From Chloroflexota bacterium (GTDB taxonomy: Bacteria > Chloroflexota > Dehalococcoidia > UBA2979), in assembly GCA_002716405.1 (NCBI GenBank), contig PBBA01000006.1, positions 251,966-289,682 on the forward strand: a DNA stretch of 37,717 nt. The letters run 5' to 3'. Shown piece after piece: positions 1 to 8,851 of the stretch (position 1 is the stretch's first letter; each line of letters starts with the position of its first letter). The notes beneath the pieces are model-generated. The model had not been told where the DNA came from. It did no database searches and saw only the letters and a list, made by a program, of their open reading frames with translations. The position numbers and the translations under genes were made by a program.

Positions 1-40
1 CTACGGAATTTGGTCTCTCTCTATTTTTTTCTGATTTCAT
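1..40 (-). CDS. start of the next ATP synthase gene, probably atpF (partial)
   Basis: An ATG at 40-38 on the minus strand is preceded at a spacing of 5 bases by a strong ribosome binding site, GGGAGAGG (complement of 46-53). Thirteen codons remain before the window edge and read MKSEKNRERPNSV. The gene directly after the c subunit in F-type ATP synthase operons is normally atpF (b subunit), so position suggests that identity. The 13 residues are hydrophilic and cannot confirm it; b subunits of some bacteria carry such a short polar start before the membrane helix. The start is well supported, the product only by context. Confidence 0.5.
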   Translation of the reverse strand, partial: MKSEKNRERPNSV

Positions 41-64
41 AATAGCCTCTCCCAGTCCTCACAA

Positions 65-88
65 GCGGAGCGTAATATTACGCTCCGC
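65..88 (-). promoter_or_regulatory. perfect intercistronic hairpin after atpE
   Basis: Positions 65-76 and 77-88 form a perfect 12-bp inverted repeat (arm GCGGAGCGTAAT), which folds into a G+C-rich stem closing on an AT centre. It lies between the atpE stop and the ribosome binding site of the next gene. It is not followed by a T-run on the minus strand, so it does not look like a simple intrinsic terminator. A role as a partial terminator, RNA-processing or mRNA-stability element that raises c-subunit yield over downstream subunits is an inference. Confidence 0.7.
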
Positions 89-104
89 ACATACGACTGA
101 GATA

Positions 105-503
<399 letters not shown>

Positions 504-534
504 TCACATTCAATACCTAAAACAAAACATAACT

Positions 535-1632
535 CTAGTGAGCCTCATCACCATGGTGTGAAACTGCAGTAACTGCAAACACTAAAGTTAACATCGCAAA
601 AACAAACGCTTGAATTAGACCTACAAATAGTTCTAATGCATAAAAAACGTCAACTAAAACAAAGGGAACTAAAAATGTCATCATTAGCAACAATACTTCT
701 CCGGCAAAAATGTTTCCAAACAGACGGAATGTAAACGATACCATTCTCGATAATTCAGAAACAAATTCTAATAACCCCACAAAAACATCAATAATTCCGC
801 CCAAGATATCTCCCCTTAACAGCTTGCCAAAGCTAAAGAATTTAGACAAATAACTTACACCTAAAGTCTGCAATCCCCAAAATTCTACAAATAAAAATGA
901 AAAAATAGCTATCGCAAGAGGTGCATTTACATCAGTCATGACTGACCGGAAATATGGAGCAATCAAACCATTAAATCCTGTAATAGTTTCACCTTCATGA
1001 CTATGAGATTCCTTAGATGAAGTCTCCTTTACTGGAGCAGAATTGGAATGGTCATTGTAATCATCTTTAGCGGCTTTATATTTAGGTACACCGTTATATT
1101 CTATGTAAGCTTTTTCACCAGCAGCTAAATCAACAGCATCTGGAGTAGTTGGGATATAAGCGACATTCAAACCCACTATAGGAATCTCAGATTGTGACAT
1201 CGCCACATGTTTATCAGCAAATCCAGGATTAACTTCCGTTAAACCAATTACGTTGTTTATGGGCAAAAGACCAAAATAATTAGAGGTCAGAATAAAAAAG
1301 AAAATTGTTGCAGCAAGTGGGAAAAATCGACGACCATTTTTTTCACCTGCAACTTGAACAACAATATTGTAAAAGGCTTCTACAGCAGCTTCTACAGCAC
1401 CACTAAATCCACTAGGAACTAGAGAGAGACGTCTTCCTACCGAAAAAGCTAAAACAACTAGGAAGATAACAACAAACCATGAAGTAAACATTGTATTGGT
1501 AACACTACCAATGACAGGCCAATGAAAAACCTTCTCAGGTGCAACTATGATGGCTGGCGATGCTCCACCAACAAAAAATACACCTATACCTACTAAAAGT
1601 AACAAAGAAACTGCGATAATTGCAGCGCGCAT
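535..1632 (-). CDS. atpB: ATP synthase F0 subunit a
   Basis: Subunit a forms the ion half-channels against the c-ring. The C-terminal half has the family signature, with the essential arginine at about residue 303 in TFRLFGN, followed by GEVLLLMM and the final helix pair ending VFAVTAVSHHGDEAH. At 365 residues it is about 100 longer than common bacterial versions. The extra length is mainly a hydrophilic stretch at about residues 130-225 between membrane segments, rich in Ser, His and acidic residues near 193-216. An N-terminal hydrophobic segment (residues 1-22) may be a signal or first helix. The start has GAGG nine bases upstream, and the gene begins 5 bases after atpI. Confidence 0.95.
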   Translation of the reverse strand: MRAAIIAVSLLLLVGIGVFFVGGASPAIIVAPEKVFHWPVIGSVTNTMFTSWFVVIFLVVLAFSVGRRLSLVPSGFSGAVEAAVEAFYNIVVQVAGEKNGRRFFPLAATIFFFILTSNYFGLLPINNVIGLTEVNPGFADKHVAMSQSEIPIVGLNVAYIPTTPDAVDLAAGEKAYIEYNGVPKYKAAKDDYNDHSNSAPVKETSSKESHSHEGETITGFNGLIAPYFRSVMTDVNAPLAIAIFSFLFVEFWGLQTLGVSYLSKFFSFGKLLRGDILGGIIDVFVGLLEFVSELSRMVSFTFRLFGNIFAGEVLLLMMTFLVPFVLVDVFYALELFVGLIQAFVFAMLTLVFAVTAVSHHGDEAH

Positions 1633-1637
1633 CCGCT

Positions 1638-1856
1638 TTAACCTCGTTCACTATCTGTATCTCGAATTACATCTTGTAATTGACGATACGCACCAATAAA
1701 TCCAACAAATAAACCTAATATAAGACCGCATATACTGAACAAAGGTTCTGTACTCAATCGACCATCAAAATAATGGCCAATAAGTGTGGGAACCAAAATT
1801 GATGTAGCTAGATATACTCCAACTCCAACCAAATTTATTACTGATGCTCTCCACAT
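1638..1856 (-). CDS. atpI: AtpI/AtpZ-family ATP synthase accessory protein
   Basis: A 72-residue protein with two membrane helices (about residues 7-27 and 36-58) and a short charged tail, encoded just before atpB. Size, hairpin topology with a GHYFDGRL loop and the FVGFIGAYRQL second helix fit the AtpZ/AtpI family, small proteins that help c-ring assembly or Mg/Ca supply. The start ATG at 1856 has GGAGAG five bases upstream. It is the first gene of the visible operon, so the promoter should lie in 1857-1991. The family call rests on topology and position more than on sequence identity. Confidence 0.8.
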   Translation of the reverse strand: MWRASVINLVGVGVYLATSILVPTLIGHYFDGRLSTEPLFSICGLILGLFVGFIGAYRQLQDVIRDTDSERG

Positions 1857-1913
1857 GATTCTCTCCTAAAGGATCGAAATCAGCGGAACCTTAGCATGCC
1901 TAAGCACCACGAT

Positions 1914-1931
1914 CAAATGAATTTTCATTTG
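1914..1931. promoter_or_regulatory. perfect 8-bp inverted repeat upstream of the atp operon
   Basis: CAAATGAA (1914-1921) and TTCATTTG (1924-1931) form a perfect dyad with a 2-base centre, about 58 bases upstream of the atpI start in the 135-base gap that must contain the operon promoter. Symmetry and location suggest a regulator binding site. I could not find a convincing -35/-10 pair around it, so the role is uncertain. Confidence 0.4.
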
Positions 1932-1991
1932 TTGCTCAAATCACTATCTAAAAGTCCGCCTCTAAAAGCAAATTAAGTTATAAAAATGTTC

Positions 1992-2537
1992 TCAAACTTC
2001 TGATTTTGGTTCTCTGCCAAGATTATCAAGATCAAGCTCATCTACAAAATCTCGAAAGATTTCTAACTTTTCTAATTCTTCATTGCTAACAGGAGCACTG
2101 TCAACTCCAGTCACATTTCCAGAAACACTAACTTCACCATCTAGCACTACAGCAGCTGTTTCTAAAACATGGTCAGCTACATAAATTGGAACTGAAGCTC
2201 TTACAGCCATAGCAATAGCGTCAGATGATCTTGCATCGACTTCTATAATTTCATTATCTTTTTCTATGTTGATCAAAGCATAAAATGTATCTTCACGCAG
2301 ATCATTAATAACTACAGATTTAATTATACCACCTAAAGAGTCAATCATATTCATTAATAAATCATGAGTTAGCGGACGTGGTGAACTTACATCTTGCAAA
2401 CGAAAGGCTATTGAATCAGCCACATCAGCACCTATCCAAATAGGTAGAAATCTTTCAGCATCTTTTTCTTTGAGAACGACTACTCTTCGGTAATGGCGAA
2501 GACCTACTCGTATACTATCAATAATTACTTCATTCAA
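1992..2537 (-). CDS. bifunctional nuclease family protein (DUF151)
   Basis: The 181 residues match the DUF151/BFN family: an opening strand with VLKEKDAERFLPIWIG, then PLTHDLLMNMIDSLGG in the first third and VDARSSDAIAMAVRASVPIYV in the middle, all typical of this fold. Family members have been reported with DNase/RNase activity, but the cellular role in most bacteria is unknown. The last 50 residues are acidic and variable. The start is a TTG at 2537, chosen because GAGGAG lies six bases before it; the nearest ATG (2533) is out of frame. It is transcribed toward the atp operon and lies 51 bases after pyrF. Confidence 0.88.
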   Translation of the reverse strand: MNEVIIDSIRVGLRHYRRVVVLKEKDAERFLPIWIGADVADSIAFRLQDVSSPRPLTHDLLMNMIDSLGGIIKSVVINDLREDTFYALINIEKDNEIIEVDARSSDAIAMAVRASVPIYVADHVLETAAVVLDGEVSVSGNVTGVDSAPVSNEELEKLEIFRDFVDELDLDNLGREPKSEV

Positions 2538-2588
2538 AGTATGCTCCTCATAGAGTAAATCGTTTTCAAATAATTATACTTTTAAAAA

Positions 2589-3434
2589 TTACAACGCCTT
2601 ATTAATTTGATTACGCAACTCAGAAGCAGCTAATCGAGTTGCTTCTGCCCAACCCCCAACTGCACACCCATTATTATACGGCTGAGCATATAGAATGCCA
2701 CGAGAAGCATTAACTAATATGCCTCCACCATCACTTTTGACCGCAGACTGAACAGCTAATTCCAAATCACCTTCTTGTGCACCTACTCCAGGAAGTAGTA
2801 AAAGTTGATCAGGGCAAATATCCCTCACTTTTTGCGCTTCTTCAGGGTATGTTGCACCAACCACTAAACCAACATTACCGAACTTATTCCATGATTGAGC
2901 TAATTCAGCAACTTTTTCATATAATTTAATCTCACCTATCTGTAAATCTTGTAAATCAACTGCTGATTGATTAGATGTTCTACATAAAACAAATGAATAT
3001 CGATCTTCCCTAGAAAAAAATGGTTCTAGAGAATCAAACCCTAAGTACGGATTTAAAGTCACTGCATCAACCTGTAATTCATCAAAAACTGCCCTCGCAT
3101 ATGCATTAGCTGTATGACCTATATCACCACGTTTAGCATCTAACAACACTGGAATTTCCTCAGGAATAGTGCTGATAGTCGAAAAAAGAATATCCCAACC
3201 ATCACGACCAAATTGTTCAAAAAATGCAATGTTTGGTTTATAGCAACAAACCAAATCTTTCGTAACTTCAATAATTGTTCTTAGAAATTCCTTAACATCG
3301 ACACCAGCAGGAATTAATTCAGGGATAGGATCTAAGCCTACACAAAGAAAAGATTGATTCTTCTGGATAGCGTCAAGATAACGTTCACCAAAATTTCCGC
3401 CGCGTCTAACTTTTTTTGAGGATTGATTAATCAA
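2589..3434 (-). CDS. pyrF: orotidine 5'-phosphate decarboxylase, long form
   Basis: Catalyses the last step of UMP synthesis, decarboxylation of orotidine monophosphate. The catalytic LDAKRGDIG motif is present with Asp99, Lys101 and Asp104; the phosphate-binding end reads LVNASRGI. At 281 residues it belongs to the long type-2 PyrF group rather than the 230-residue type. It opens with a TTG at 3434, with AAAGGA seven bases upstream and no better ATG nearby, and overlaps the end of murI by 8 bases, so the two are probably translationally coupled. Confidence 0.93.
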   Translation of the reverse strand: MINQSSKKVRRGGNFGERYLDAIQKNQSFLCVGLDPIPELIPAGVDVKEFLRTIIEVTKDLVCCYKPNIAFFEQFGRDGWDILFSTISTIPEEIPVLLDAKRGDIGHTANAYARAVFDELQVDAVTLNPYLGFDSLEPFFSREDRYSFVLCRTSNQSAVDLQDLQIGEIKLYEKVAELAQSWNKFGNVGLVVGATYPEEAQKVRDICPDQLLLLPGVGAQEGDLELAVQSAVKSDGGGILVNASRGILYAQPYNNGCAVGGWAEATRLAASELRNQINKAL

Positions 3435-4254
3435 CTCTTTTTCCTTTAAAATCCATAAATTTTCCTCTTGTCATCGGAGGGATATTTCCTCCCGATGCTC
3501 TGATCTTATTCACTGCTAAATTAAATAATTGATGATTTCCTGAAACTTGATATTGAATATCATTTTTATATGTAGATAATTGTAACAATCGATTTTCCTT
3601 AATTAGATCTAACGCACGACGAGCTACAGCATCTGCGGGATCAAATATAAGTATATTTTTAGGTAATACCTGCTTCAAAGCTCCACTAAGAAAACCATAA
3701 TGTGTACACCCCAGTGCGAGAGCGTCAGCACCCAGACTAATCGGTTTTTGTAATGAAATTTTAAGTTTTGAAATTAATTTTTCGCTAATAATATCACCAT
3801 TTTCAATCATATCAGCCAAACCGGGCATTGGTATGCTATCGACAGCAACATCATTACCGTAATCTGCCTCGAGTTTTGCTAATCGATCCCCTGAAACTGT
3901 TCCCTCAGTTGCTAAAATTACAATACGTTTAGAAATTGTGTTTTGTGCTGCAGGCTTTAATGGTGGTTCAATACCAACCACTGGAACGGTTATATACTCA
4001 CGTAGATACTCAAGTGCTGCAGAACATGCAGTGTTGCAAGCAATGATCAACAATTGACATCCACTTTCAACCATCACCTGAGCGGATTCAATTACACGAT
4101 CAGTAATTTCACTTTGCTCACGATCGCCATATGGAAAAAATTTAGTATCAGCAAAATACCGAATAGATAAATTAGGGTCTTTATCATACAAAGCTTGGAC
4201 AACTGTCAGACCACCAATTCCAGAATCAAAAACTCCGATGTGATCTTGTGACAC
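3427..4254 (-). CDS. murI: glutamate racemase
   Basis: Converts L- to D-glutamate for peptidoglycan. It starts with the family motif IGVFDSGIGGLTV and has both catalytic cysteines, Cys73 in IIACNTACS and Cys183 in LALGCTHYGF. The reading frame stays open to 4380, but that would give an unusual 42-residue extension running into the divergent comB start. I place the start at the GTG at 4254, where AAAGGAG sits five bases upstream, giving 275 residues, the normal family length. It heads a murI-pyrF pair. Confidence 0.93.
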   Translation of the reverse strand: MSQDHIGVFDSGIGGLTVVQALYDKDPNLSIRYFADTKFFPYGDREQSEITDRVIESAQVMVESGCQLLIIACNTACSAALEYLREYITVPVVGIEPPLKPAAQNTISKRIVILATEGTVSGDRLAKLEADYGNDVAVDSIPMPGLADMIENGDIISEKLISKLKISLQKPISLGADALALGCTHYGFLSGALKQVLPKNILIFDPADAVARRALDLIKENRLLQLSTYKNDIQYQVSGNHQLFNLAVNKIRASGGNIPPMTRGKFMDFKGKRVD

Positions 4255-4347
4255 ATGAACTCCTTTAAGCATGAAGTTAAATTTATCAAAAATCATCGGA
4301 TTTACATATCGGTTAACAAAAGAACTGCACCCAAGGATTTTGCAATA

Positions 4348-4359
4348 TAGAATTAAACA
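4348..4359 (+). promoter_or_regulatory. candidate -10 box placing comB in a leaderless transcript
   Basis: TAGAAT at 4348-4353 ends six bases before the comB ATG, so transcription would start at or next to the A of the start codon. No ribosome binding site precedes the gene. The -35 region is poor, so support comes from the -10/ATG geometry alone, the same arrangement as for the gene starting at 36462. Confidence 0.4.
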
Positions 4360-5088
4360 ATGAAAATTTCTGTTGCTCAAATTCCACCGACCACAATACC
4401 TTATGGGAAAACATGTATCGTAATTGATGTACTGCGAGCTACATCTGTAATTACTGTATTGTTAGATCTCGGAGTCAAAGAAATATATCCGACTGCGACT
4501 ATTGAAGAAGCGCGCATTCTCAAAAAATCTCTCGAAACGTCCAATAAAAAAGTTTTATTACTTGGAGAAAGAGACGGCCTACCACCTGAGGGATTTGACC
4601 ACGGTAATTCACCAACTGCATTACTTGAGAATCCTTCTGTGCCATTAGTCGCAGTTCAAGCGACAACAAATGGTACACCTGCACTATTATCCTGCTATGG
4701 TGCATCATCAGTAATTGCAGCAGCGCCTCTGAATTTAAGTACATCTTGTAAACATGCAGTTAATTCTGGCAACGACGTACTTATTGTTTGTGCTGGTTTA
4801 AGAGGAAAATTCGCAGAGGATGACATGCTTGCAGCAGGAATGTTTGTCGAAAAATTAGTTTCATTAGGAGGAACAATTACCGATAGTGCAACAGAAGCTC
4901 TAACACTTTACAAAAAATCAGAAAAATTTTTTGCCGAATCATTGCGTAGAACAGAACATGGACAAAAAACTTTTGAACTTGGTTTTAATAATGACATTGA
5001 AAAGTGTGCAGAAATAGACAAATACAAAGTTTTTGGTGTACTGAGTAAAATTTTTGATCGCCCCTGTATTATTCCAAATACAAATTAG
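4360..5088 (+). CDS. comB: 2-phosphosulfolactate phosphatase family protein (ComB)
   Basis: ComB hydrolyses 2-phosphosulfolactate to sulfolactate in coenzyme M synthesis; many bacteria without that pathway carry a homologue of unknown substrate. The family motifs are all visible: VIDVLRATSVI near residues 22-32, GERDGLPPEGFDHGNSP near 68-84, and TTNGTPAL. Length (242) is normal. It is transcribed divergently from murI, 105 bases away, without a ribosome binding site. Its TAG stop shares bases with the stop of the convergent gene (overlap 5085-5088). No other coenzyme M or sulfolactate gene is in the window, so the physiological substrate is open. Confidence 0.85.
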   Translation: MKISVAQIPPTTIPYGKTCIVIDVLRATSVITVLLDLGVKEIYPTATIEEARILKKSLETSNKKVLLLGERDGLPPEGFDHGNSPTALLENPSVPLVAVQATTNGTPALLSCYGASSVIAAAPLNLSTSCKHAVNSGNDVLIVCAGLRGKFAEDDMLAAGMFVEKLVSLGGTITDSATEALTLYKKSEKFFAESLRRTEHGQKTFELGFNNDIEKCAEIDKYKVFGVLSKIFDRPCIIPNTN

Positions 5089-6461
5089 GTACTACTATCA
5101 ATTTTCTGCCATTTCTCTAAATCATCTTCAAGTTTTTGAAGTTCACTTTTTGTCGGATACTGCTCACCATATCTAGCTTGATCAAACATCTCTGCAATTT
5201 CGAAGAAAACAGCTTGCTGCAATTTTTGGTTTATTCTCATTGCATAAGATAGCGGAGTTTCATACATCGATCGCACAAATCCATTTTGTTCTAACAGTGA
5301 AAGGCTTCTTAAATAGAGATCAAAAATTGGATTGATATGTACCGACTTTTGATTTTTATAATGAAGAGAGAAAGGATTCTTAATTTTAGGTACAGGGAAA
5401 TGTGAATTTTTACTCAGATCTGTAAAAACACTTTCAAATTCTTCAGTGCCTAACTCACGATTTTTTCTCAACAAGGCTCTTAAGCCACAATAAACTCCCC
5501 AAATAATACATATGCCAAACAATATTTTTAGTAATAAAAATCCCCAATCTTGTAGGAAATTCAAACCAGTATCATCAGGGCTATCTGAACGTGCCTCGGT
5601 TATTCCATCTATAAAATTCATATACGATACTTCGATCACAACAGGATCTACTGACACTAATTTAGCCAATACTGTCAATATCCAAAAAAGTGGCGTGAGT
5701 ACAAGTATCAAAATCTGTTCAATAATACTAATCAATAATGTCGCTAAAGAGCCGAGGATGATAATCCAATCAACCAGAGTAATCAAGGTGACTATCACTG
5801 AGATAAAACAAATTGCTAATAGAGTAATGAATATACAAATTGTTCTTAATGACAATAACGAAAAACCACCAGGTAATTTATTACCATGCTCTGCGGAAAA
5901 AATAGTTAACATTATTAATCCTGAAAAAAAGTAGCAAATCACAATAGCTTCAAATCCCGTAATTCTATTGATTTTTGCAATGAATAAGATTATTAAAATT
6001 ATTCCGAAACCTAAAGTGAAGTGTCGTAAAGCACGAGAAAAATCAAGTGTTTTCCTCGCCAAAATCATATGACGAATCCAAACAGAAACAATTAATATGG
6101 ACCCGATTATCAGTGAAGGTGATTCGCTAATAAGTAATCGACCCATATCTTGATGATTTTGATAGAGAACGCCCGTCACATCGATTATCAAAAATACTAA
6201 AATTAATGCGAGCGCTAACAAAGAAAAAAATATTGCTAACAGAACAGAAAAACTAGAGTTAAATTCTATTTTTCTAAGTACTTTTATAAGAGAAAAAGCC
6301 ACAATACCAGTTATGAAAATGATGGGGTAAGACACAAACACCATATCTTCGTTCGAAGATCTTCCAACCATGGTCACATACATTTTGCTAGCCAAAAACC
6401 ACACTATACTTTCAAGGGCGATATACAGAAAACCTGTAAAAATTAGATATCGTGAAGTCAT
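5085..6461 (-). CDS. multi-pass membrane protein with DUF4129-like C-terminus
   Basis: The 458-residue protein has about eight hydrophobic segments in the first 330 residues, including six or so before residue 230, a further pair around 235-265 and one near 305-325. A soluble C-terminal domain follows, with YLRSLSLLEQNGF and ETPLSYAMRI near residues 382-410 and a helical acidic end. This C-terminal pattern, a four-helix segment after a last membrane helix, resembles the DUF4129 domain usually fused to or beside transglutaminase-like proteins in MoxR clusters. No transglutaminase core is present. It overlaps the preceding DUF58 gene by 4 bases (ATGA). The exact function is unknown. Confidence 0.7.
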   Translation of the reverse strand: MTSRYLIFTGFLYIALESIVWFLASKMYVTMVGRSSNEDMVFVSYPIIFITGIVAFSLIKVLRKIEFNSSFSVLLAIFFSLLALALILVFLIIDVTGVLYQNHQDMGRLLISESPSLIIGSILIVSVWIRHMILARKTLDFSRALRHFTLGFGIILIILFIAKINRITGFEAIVICYFFSGLIMLTIFSAEHGNKLPGGFSLLSLRTICIFITLLAICFISVIVTLITLVDWIIILGSLATLLISIIEQILILVLTPLFWILTVLAKLVSVDPVVIEVSYMNFIDGITEARSDSPDDTGLNFLQDWGFLLLKILFGICIIWGVYCGLRALLRKNRELGTEEFESVFTDLSKNSHFPVPKIKNPFSLHYKNQKSVHINPIFDLYLRSLSLLEQNGFVRSMYETPLSYAMRINQKLQQAVFFEIAEMFDQARYGEQYPTKSELQKLEDDLEKWQKIDSST

Positions 6462-7693
6462 AAAGTTTTTACCGTATCTTTTTCTACGTTTATAGAATTG
6501 ACTGATCTAGAAATATCAATCACAGGAATAGATCCTAAATTTTCATGCCATTTGTAAGAGGATGTTTTTAATACATATACTTGATGCCGATTATTAACAA
6601 GTTTTAACAATGCATCTGCGAGATCTTCTGACATTAATGCCGCAATAACTACAACTGTAGTACCCATCGGCAAACCGCCTGTAAGAACAGAGTTTAATTC
6701 GTCTGCCAAACTAGATCCGGTAAATGCATTTACAGCTGCTAAGGCCTCTAGAATTTTTGAAAGCCTTCCAGGGTGCCTTCCTACCGCAACACGGATGGCA
6801 CGACCCCGTGCATAGTAATCATTAGAAATTAGTCCCAAATCATATCCACGTTCTTCACCCCATTTTGCTATCGAAGCAGCAACTGATATTGCTCTTTCAA
6901 CTAGAATTGGGTCACTACCCTTCCAAGACTGTGAAAATGTACTGATATCCAAAGCAATAACTAATGCATATGAACCAGAGGGAGCAAATACACGTGATTG
7001 TAATTTCATTGAGCGAGCAGATGCTTTCCAATCAATATGTTTCATAGGATCGCCAAAGTGGTAATCACGAATACCGATGAGTTGCGAAGTATCTTGAAAA
7101 ATAACTTCTTTTCCACGTAAATCACCAAATGGTTTCAAACTCTCTAAGCTCAATTTTTCGAATTCATAGATCTGTGGATAAACAACAAGATTAATAGACT
7201 TCTCAGCGCTATTTTTTTCATTTTCATACAAACCAAAAAAATCCCCCGATTTAATTACTGATTGTCCAATTCGATATATCCCACGTCTGGCACAATATAT
7301 TTCAATTTCCCAAGTCATTTGACTATCTTTTCGCAATGATGCATTTAGTAATAGTTGATTCATATTTGTAGAACTATTAAATGTAAAGGGACCATCAATC
7401 TGTAAATCTCTAGGAATCTGTTTCTTCAATTCGAGCCAAGGAACTGGAAACCATTTGGCATTTTGAACATTCAAAATTAAAGTAGTACTTTCGCCTTCAA
7501 ATAGTTTTTGTTTTGATAATGTCTGTGAAACTATAATTTCCTTTAAAGAAATTTTTGCCCACCATTTTGCAGATATTACTGAAGTTGGAATAATTACTCC
7601 CAGCATCACCAACAAAAAAGAATTAGTAATAAAACCTGAAATAATAATGATTATTGTGACTATTTGCCAAATATCATCAATTATTGCTCTCAC
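6458..7693 (-). CDS. DUF58 domain protein
   Basis: A membrane-anchored DUF58 protein of 411 residues: two N-terminal hydrophobic helices (about 10-45), a beta-rich region, then the family hallmark DPMKHIDWKASARS around residues 215-228, followed by a VWA-like segment that begins ALVIALDIS. DUF58 proteins nearly always work with a MoxR AAA+ ATPase, which here lies 8 bases upstream. The start is a GTG at 7693 with only a weak AGG before it. The cluster probably acts in assembly or remodelling of a membrane or cell-envelope complex, which is inferred from the family. Confidence 0.85.
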   Translation of the reverse strand: MRAIIDDIWQIVTIIIIISGFITNSFLLVMLGVIIPTSVISAKWWAKISLKEIIVSQTLSKQKLFEGESTTLILNVQNAKWFPVPWLELKKQIPRDLQIDGPFTFNSSTNMNQLLLNASLRKDSQMTWEIEIYCARRGIYRIGQSVIKSGDFFGLYENEKNSAEKSINLVVYPQIYEFEKLSLESLKPFGDLRGKEVIFQDTSQLIGIRDYHFGDPMKHIDWKASARSMKLQSRVFAPSGSYALVIALDISTFSQSWKGSDPILVERAISVAASIAKWGEERGYDLGLISNDYYARGRAIRVAVGRHPGRLSKILEALAAVNAFTGSSLADELNSVLTGGLPMGTTVVVIAALMSEDLADALLKLVNNRHQVYVLKTSSYKWHENLGSIPVIDISRSVNSINVEKDTVKTL

Positions 7694-7701
7694 AAAATAG
7701 C

Positions 7702-8709
7702 CTAATCTTGATCGATAATAGGTACCGGAATAGATTCCACAATTTCATTCATTAAATCATCTACCAATTGACCTCTCACACGTGAATTTGAATTCAGTAT
7801 CAATCTATGTGTAAGTACTGATTTTAACATAGCCTGAATATCATCTGGTTGAACATATAACCGACCTTTGATTGCTGCACGACATCGAGCAGCACGAACT
7901 AAAGCAAGTGAAGCACGAGGGCTTGCCCCTAAGTCAAAAGCTTCATGCACACGTGTGGCTCTACAAATATCTACTGCATACTGTCCTAAGCTTTCGTCTA
8001 AATGGATTAGAGGCAAATGTTTTCGTAGTGTCATTAATTCATGCGAGGTTACAACTGATTGCAACTTTTCAAGTGGAGATTCTTGCTCGAATCTCTTAAT
8101 GATTTCCATTTCATCAGATGCGGTAGGATATCCAATTGAAGTGCGAAGAAAAAATCTATCCAATTGAGCTTCAGGCAATGGAAAAGTTCCTTCCAGTTCA
8201 ACAGGGTTTTGAGTAGCCAAAACAATAAATGGCTCAGGAAGTAATTTACTAACGCCATCAATAGTGATTGTTTTTTCTTCCATAGCTTCAAGTAAAGCAG
8301 ATTGAGTTCTAGGAGTTGCTCGATTAATTTCATCTGCTAACAAAATATTATGAAAAAGAGGCCCTGGTCTATATTCAAATTCACCTGTTTTTTGAGAATA
8401 ATAGTTAATACCTACGACATCAGAAGGCATCAAATCTGGAGTAAATTGAATACGCCCAAAGCTTGCACCAATAGATTTTGCCACCGATCTAGCAATAGTA
8501 GTTTTCCCAGTACCAGGAACATCTTCTAGTAAAACATGCCCTTGGTTTAGTATGGCATTGACTAATATTTCAACAACGTCGTCAGCTCCAACGACTACAA
8601 GCTGAACATTGGAAAGTATTTTTTGAAATAAATCTTTTATAAAGTTCTCAGTAACATTGGTATTCGTAGTAATTTTAGAATCAACCACAATTATCCTTGT
8701 ATTATCCAT
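7702..8709 (-). CDS. MoxR-family AAA+ ATPase
   Basis: The ATPase of the MoxR-DUF58 pair. Walker A is GTGKTT (near residues 66-71), Walker B reads ILLADEINRA, sensor 1 is VLATQNP, and the lid region has GASPRASLALVRAA, all typical of MoxR proper. From the ATG at 8709 the protein is 335 residues. The frame is open to a GTG at 8742, but neither start has a ribosome binding site; a TTGTTA-18-TAAATA promoter-like pair lies just upstream of that GTG, so the longer form remains possible. It leads the three-gene minus-strand operon. Confidence 0.9.
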   Translation of the reverse strand: MDNTRIIVVDSKITTNTNVTENFIKDLFQKILSNVQLVVVGADDVVEILVNAILNQGHVLLEDVPGTGKTTIARSVAKSIGASFGRIQFTPDLMPSDVVGINYYSQKTGEFEYRPGPLFHNILLADEINRATPRTQSALLEAMEEKTITIDGVSKLLPEPFIVLATQNPVELEGTFPLPEAQLDRFFLRTSIGYPTASDEMEIIKRFEQESPLEKLQSVVTSHELMTLRKHLPLIHLDESLGQYAVDICRATRVHEAFDLGASPRASLALVRAARCRAAIKGRLYVQPDDIQAMLKSVLTHRLILNSNSRVRGQLVDDLMNEIVESIPVPIIDQD

Positions 8710-8851
8710 AATCGTTGTAATTTCAAACGATAATAACACCAATATTTACTATCAAGTCATAAATATTAACAATCGATTGAGTTAATTAACCTAGAACCAC
8801 CAATCTGTTACGCTTTTATGTGTATTCATATTTTCAAACTACGAGGCAACA

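Noticed and set aside
4255-4380. Longer N-terminus for murI (frame open to 4380)
   Set aside because: The extension lacks conservation with glutamate racemases, would overlap the divergent comB start, and the GTG at 4254 has a clear ribosome site.
8781-8790. 10-base palindrome GTTAATTAAC between the divergent MoxR and DinB-like genes
   Set aside because: Short, entirely A/T apart from its ends, and not positioned on a clear promoter; easily random in such AT-rich sequence.
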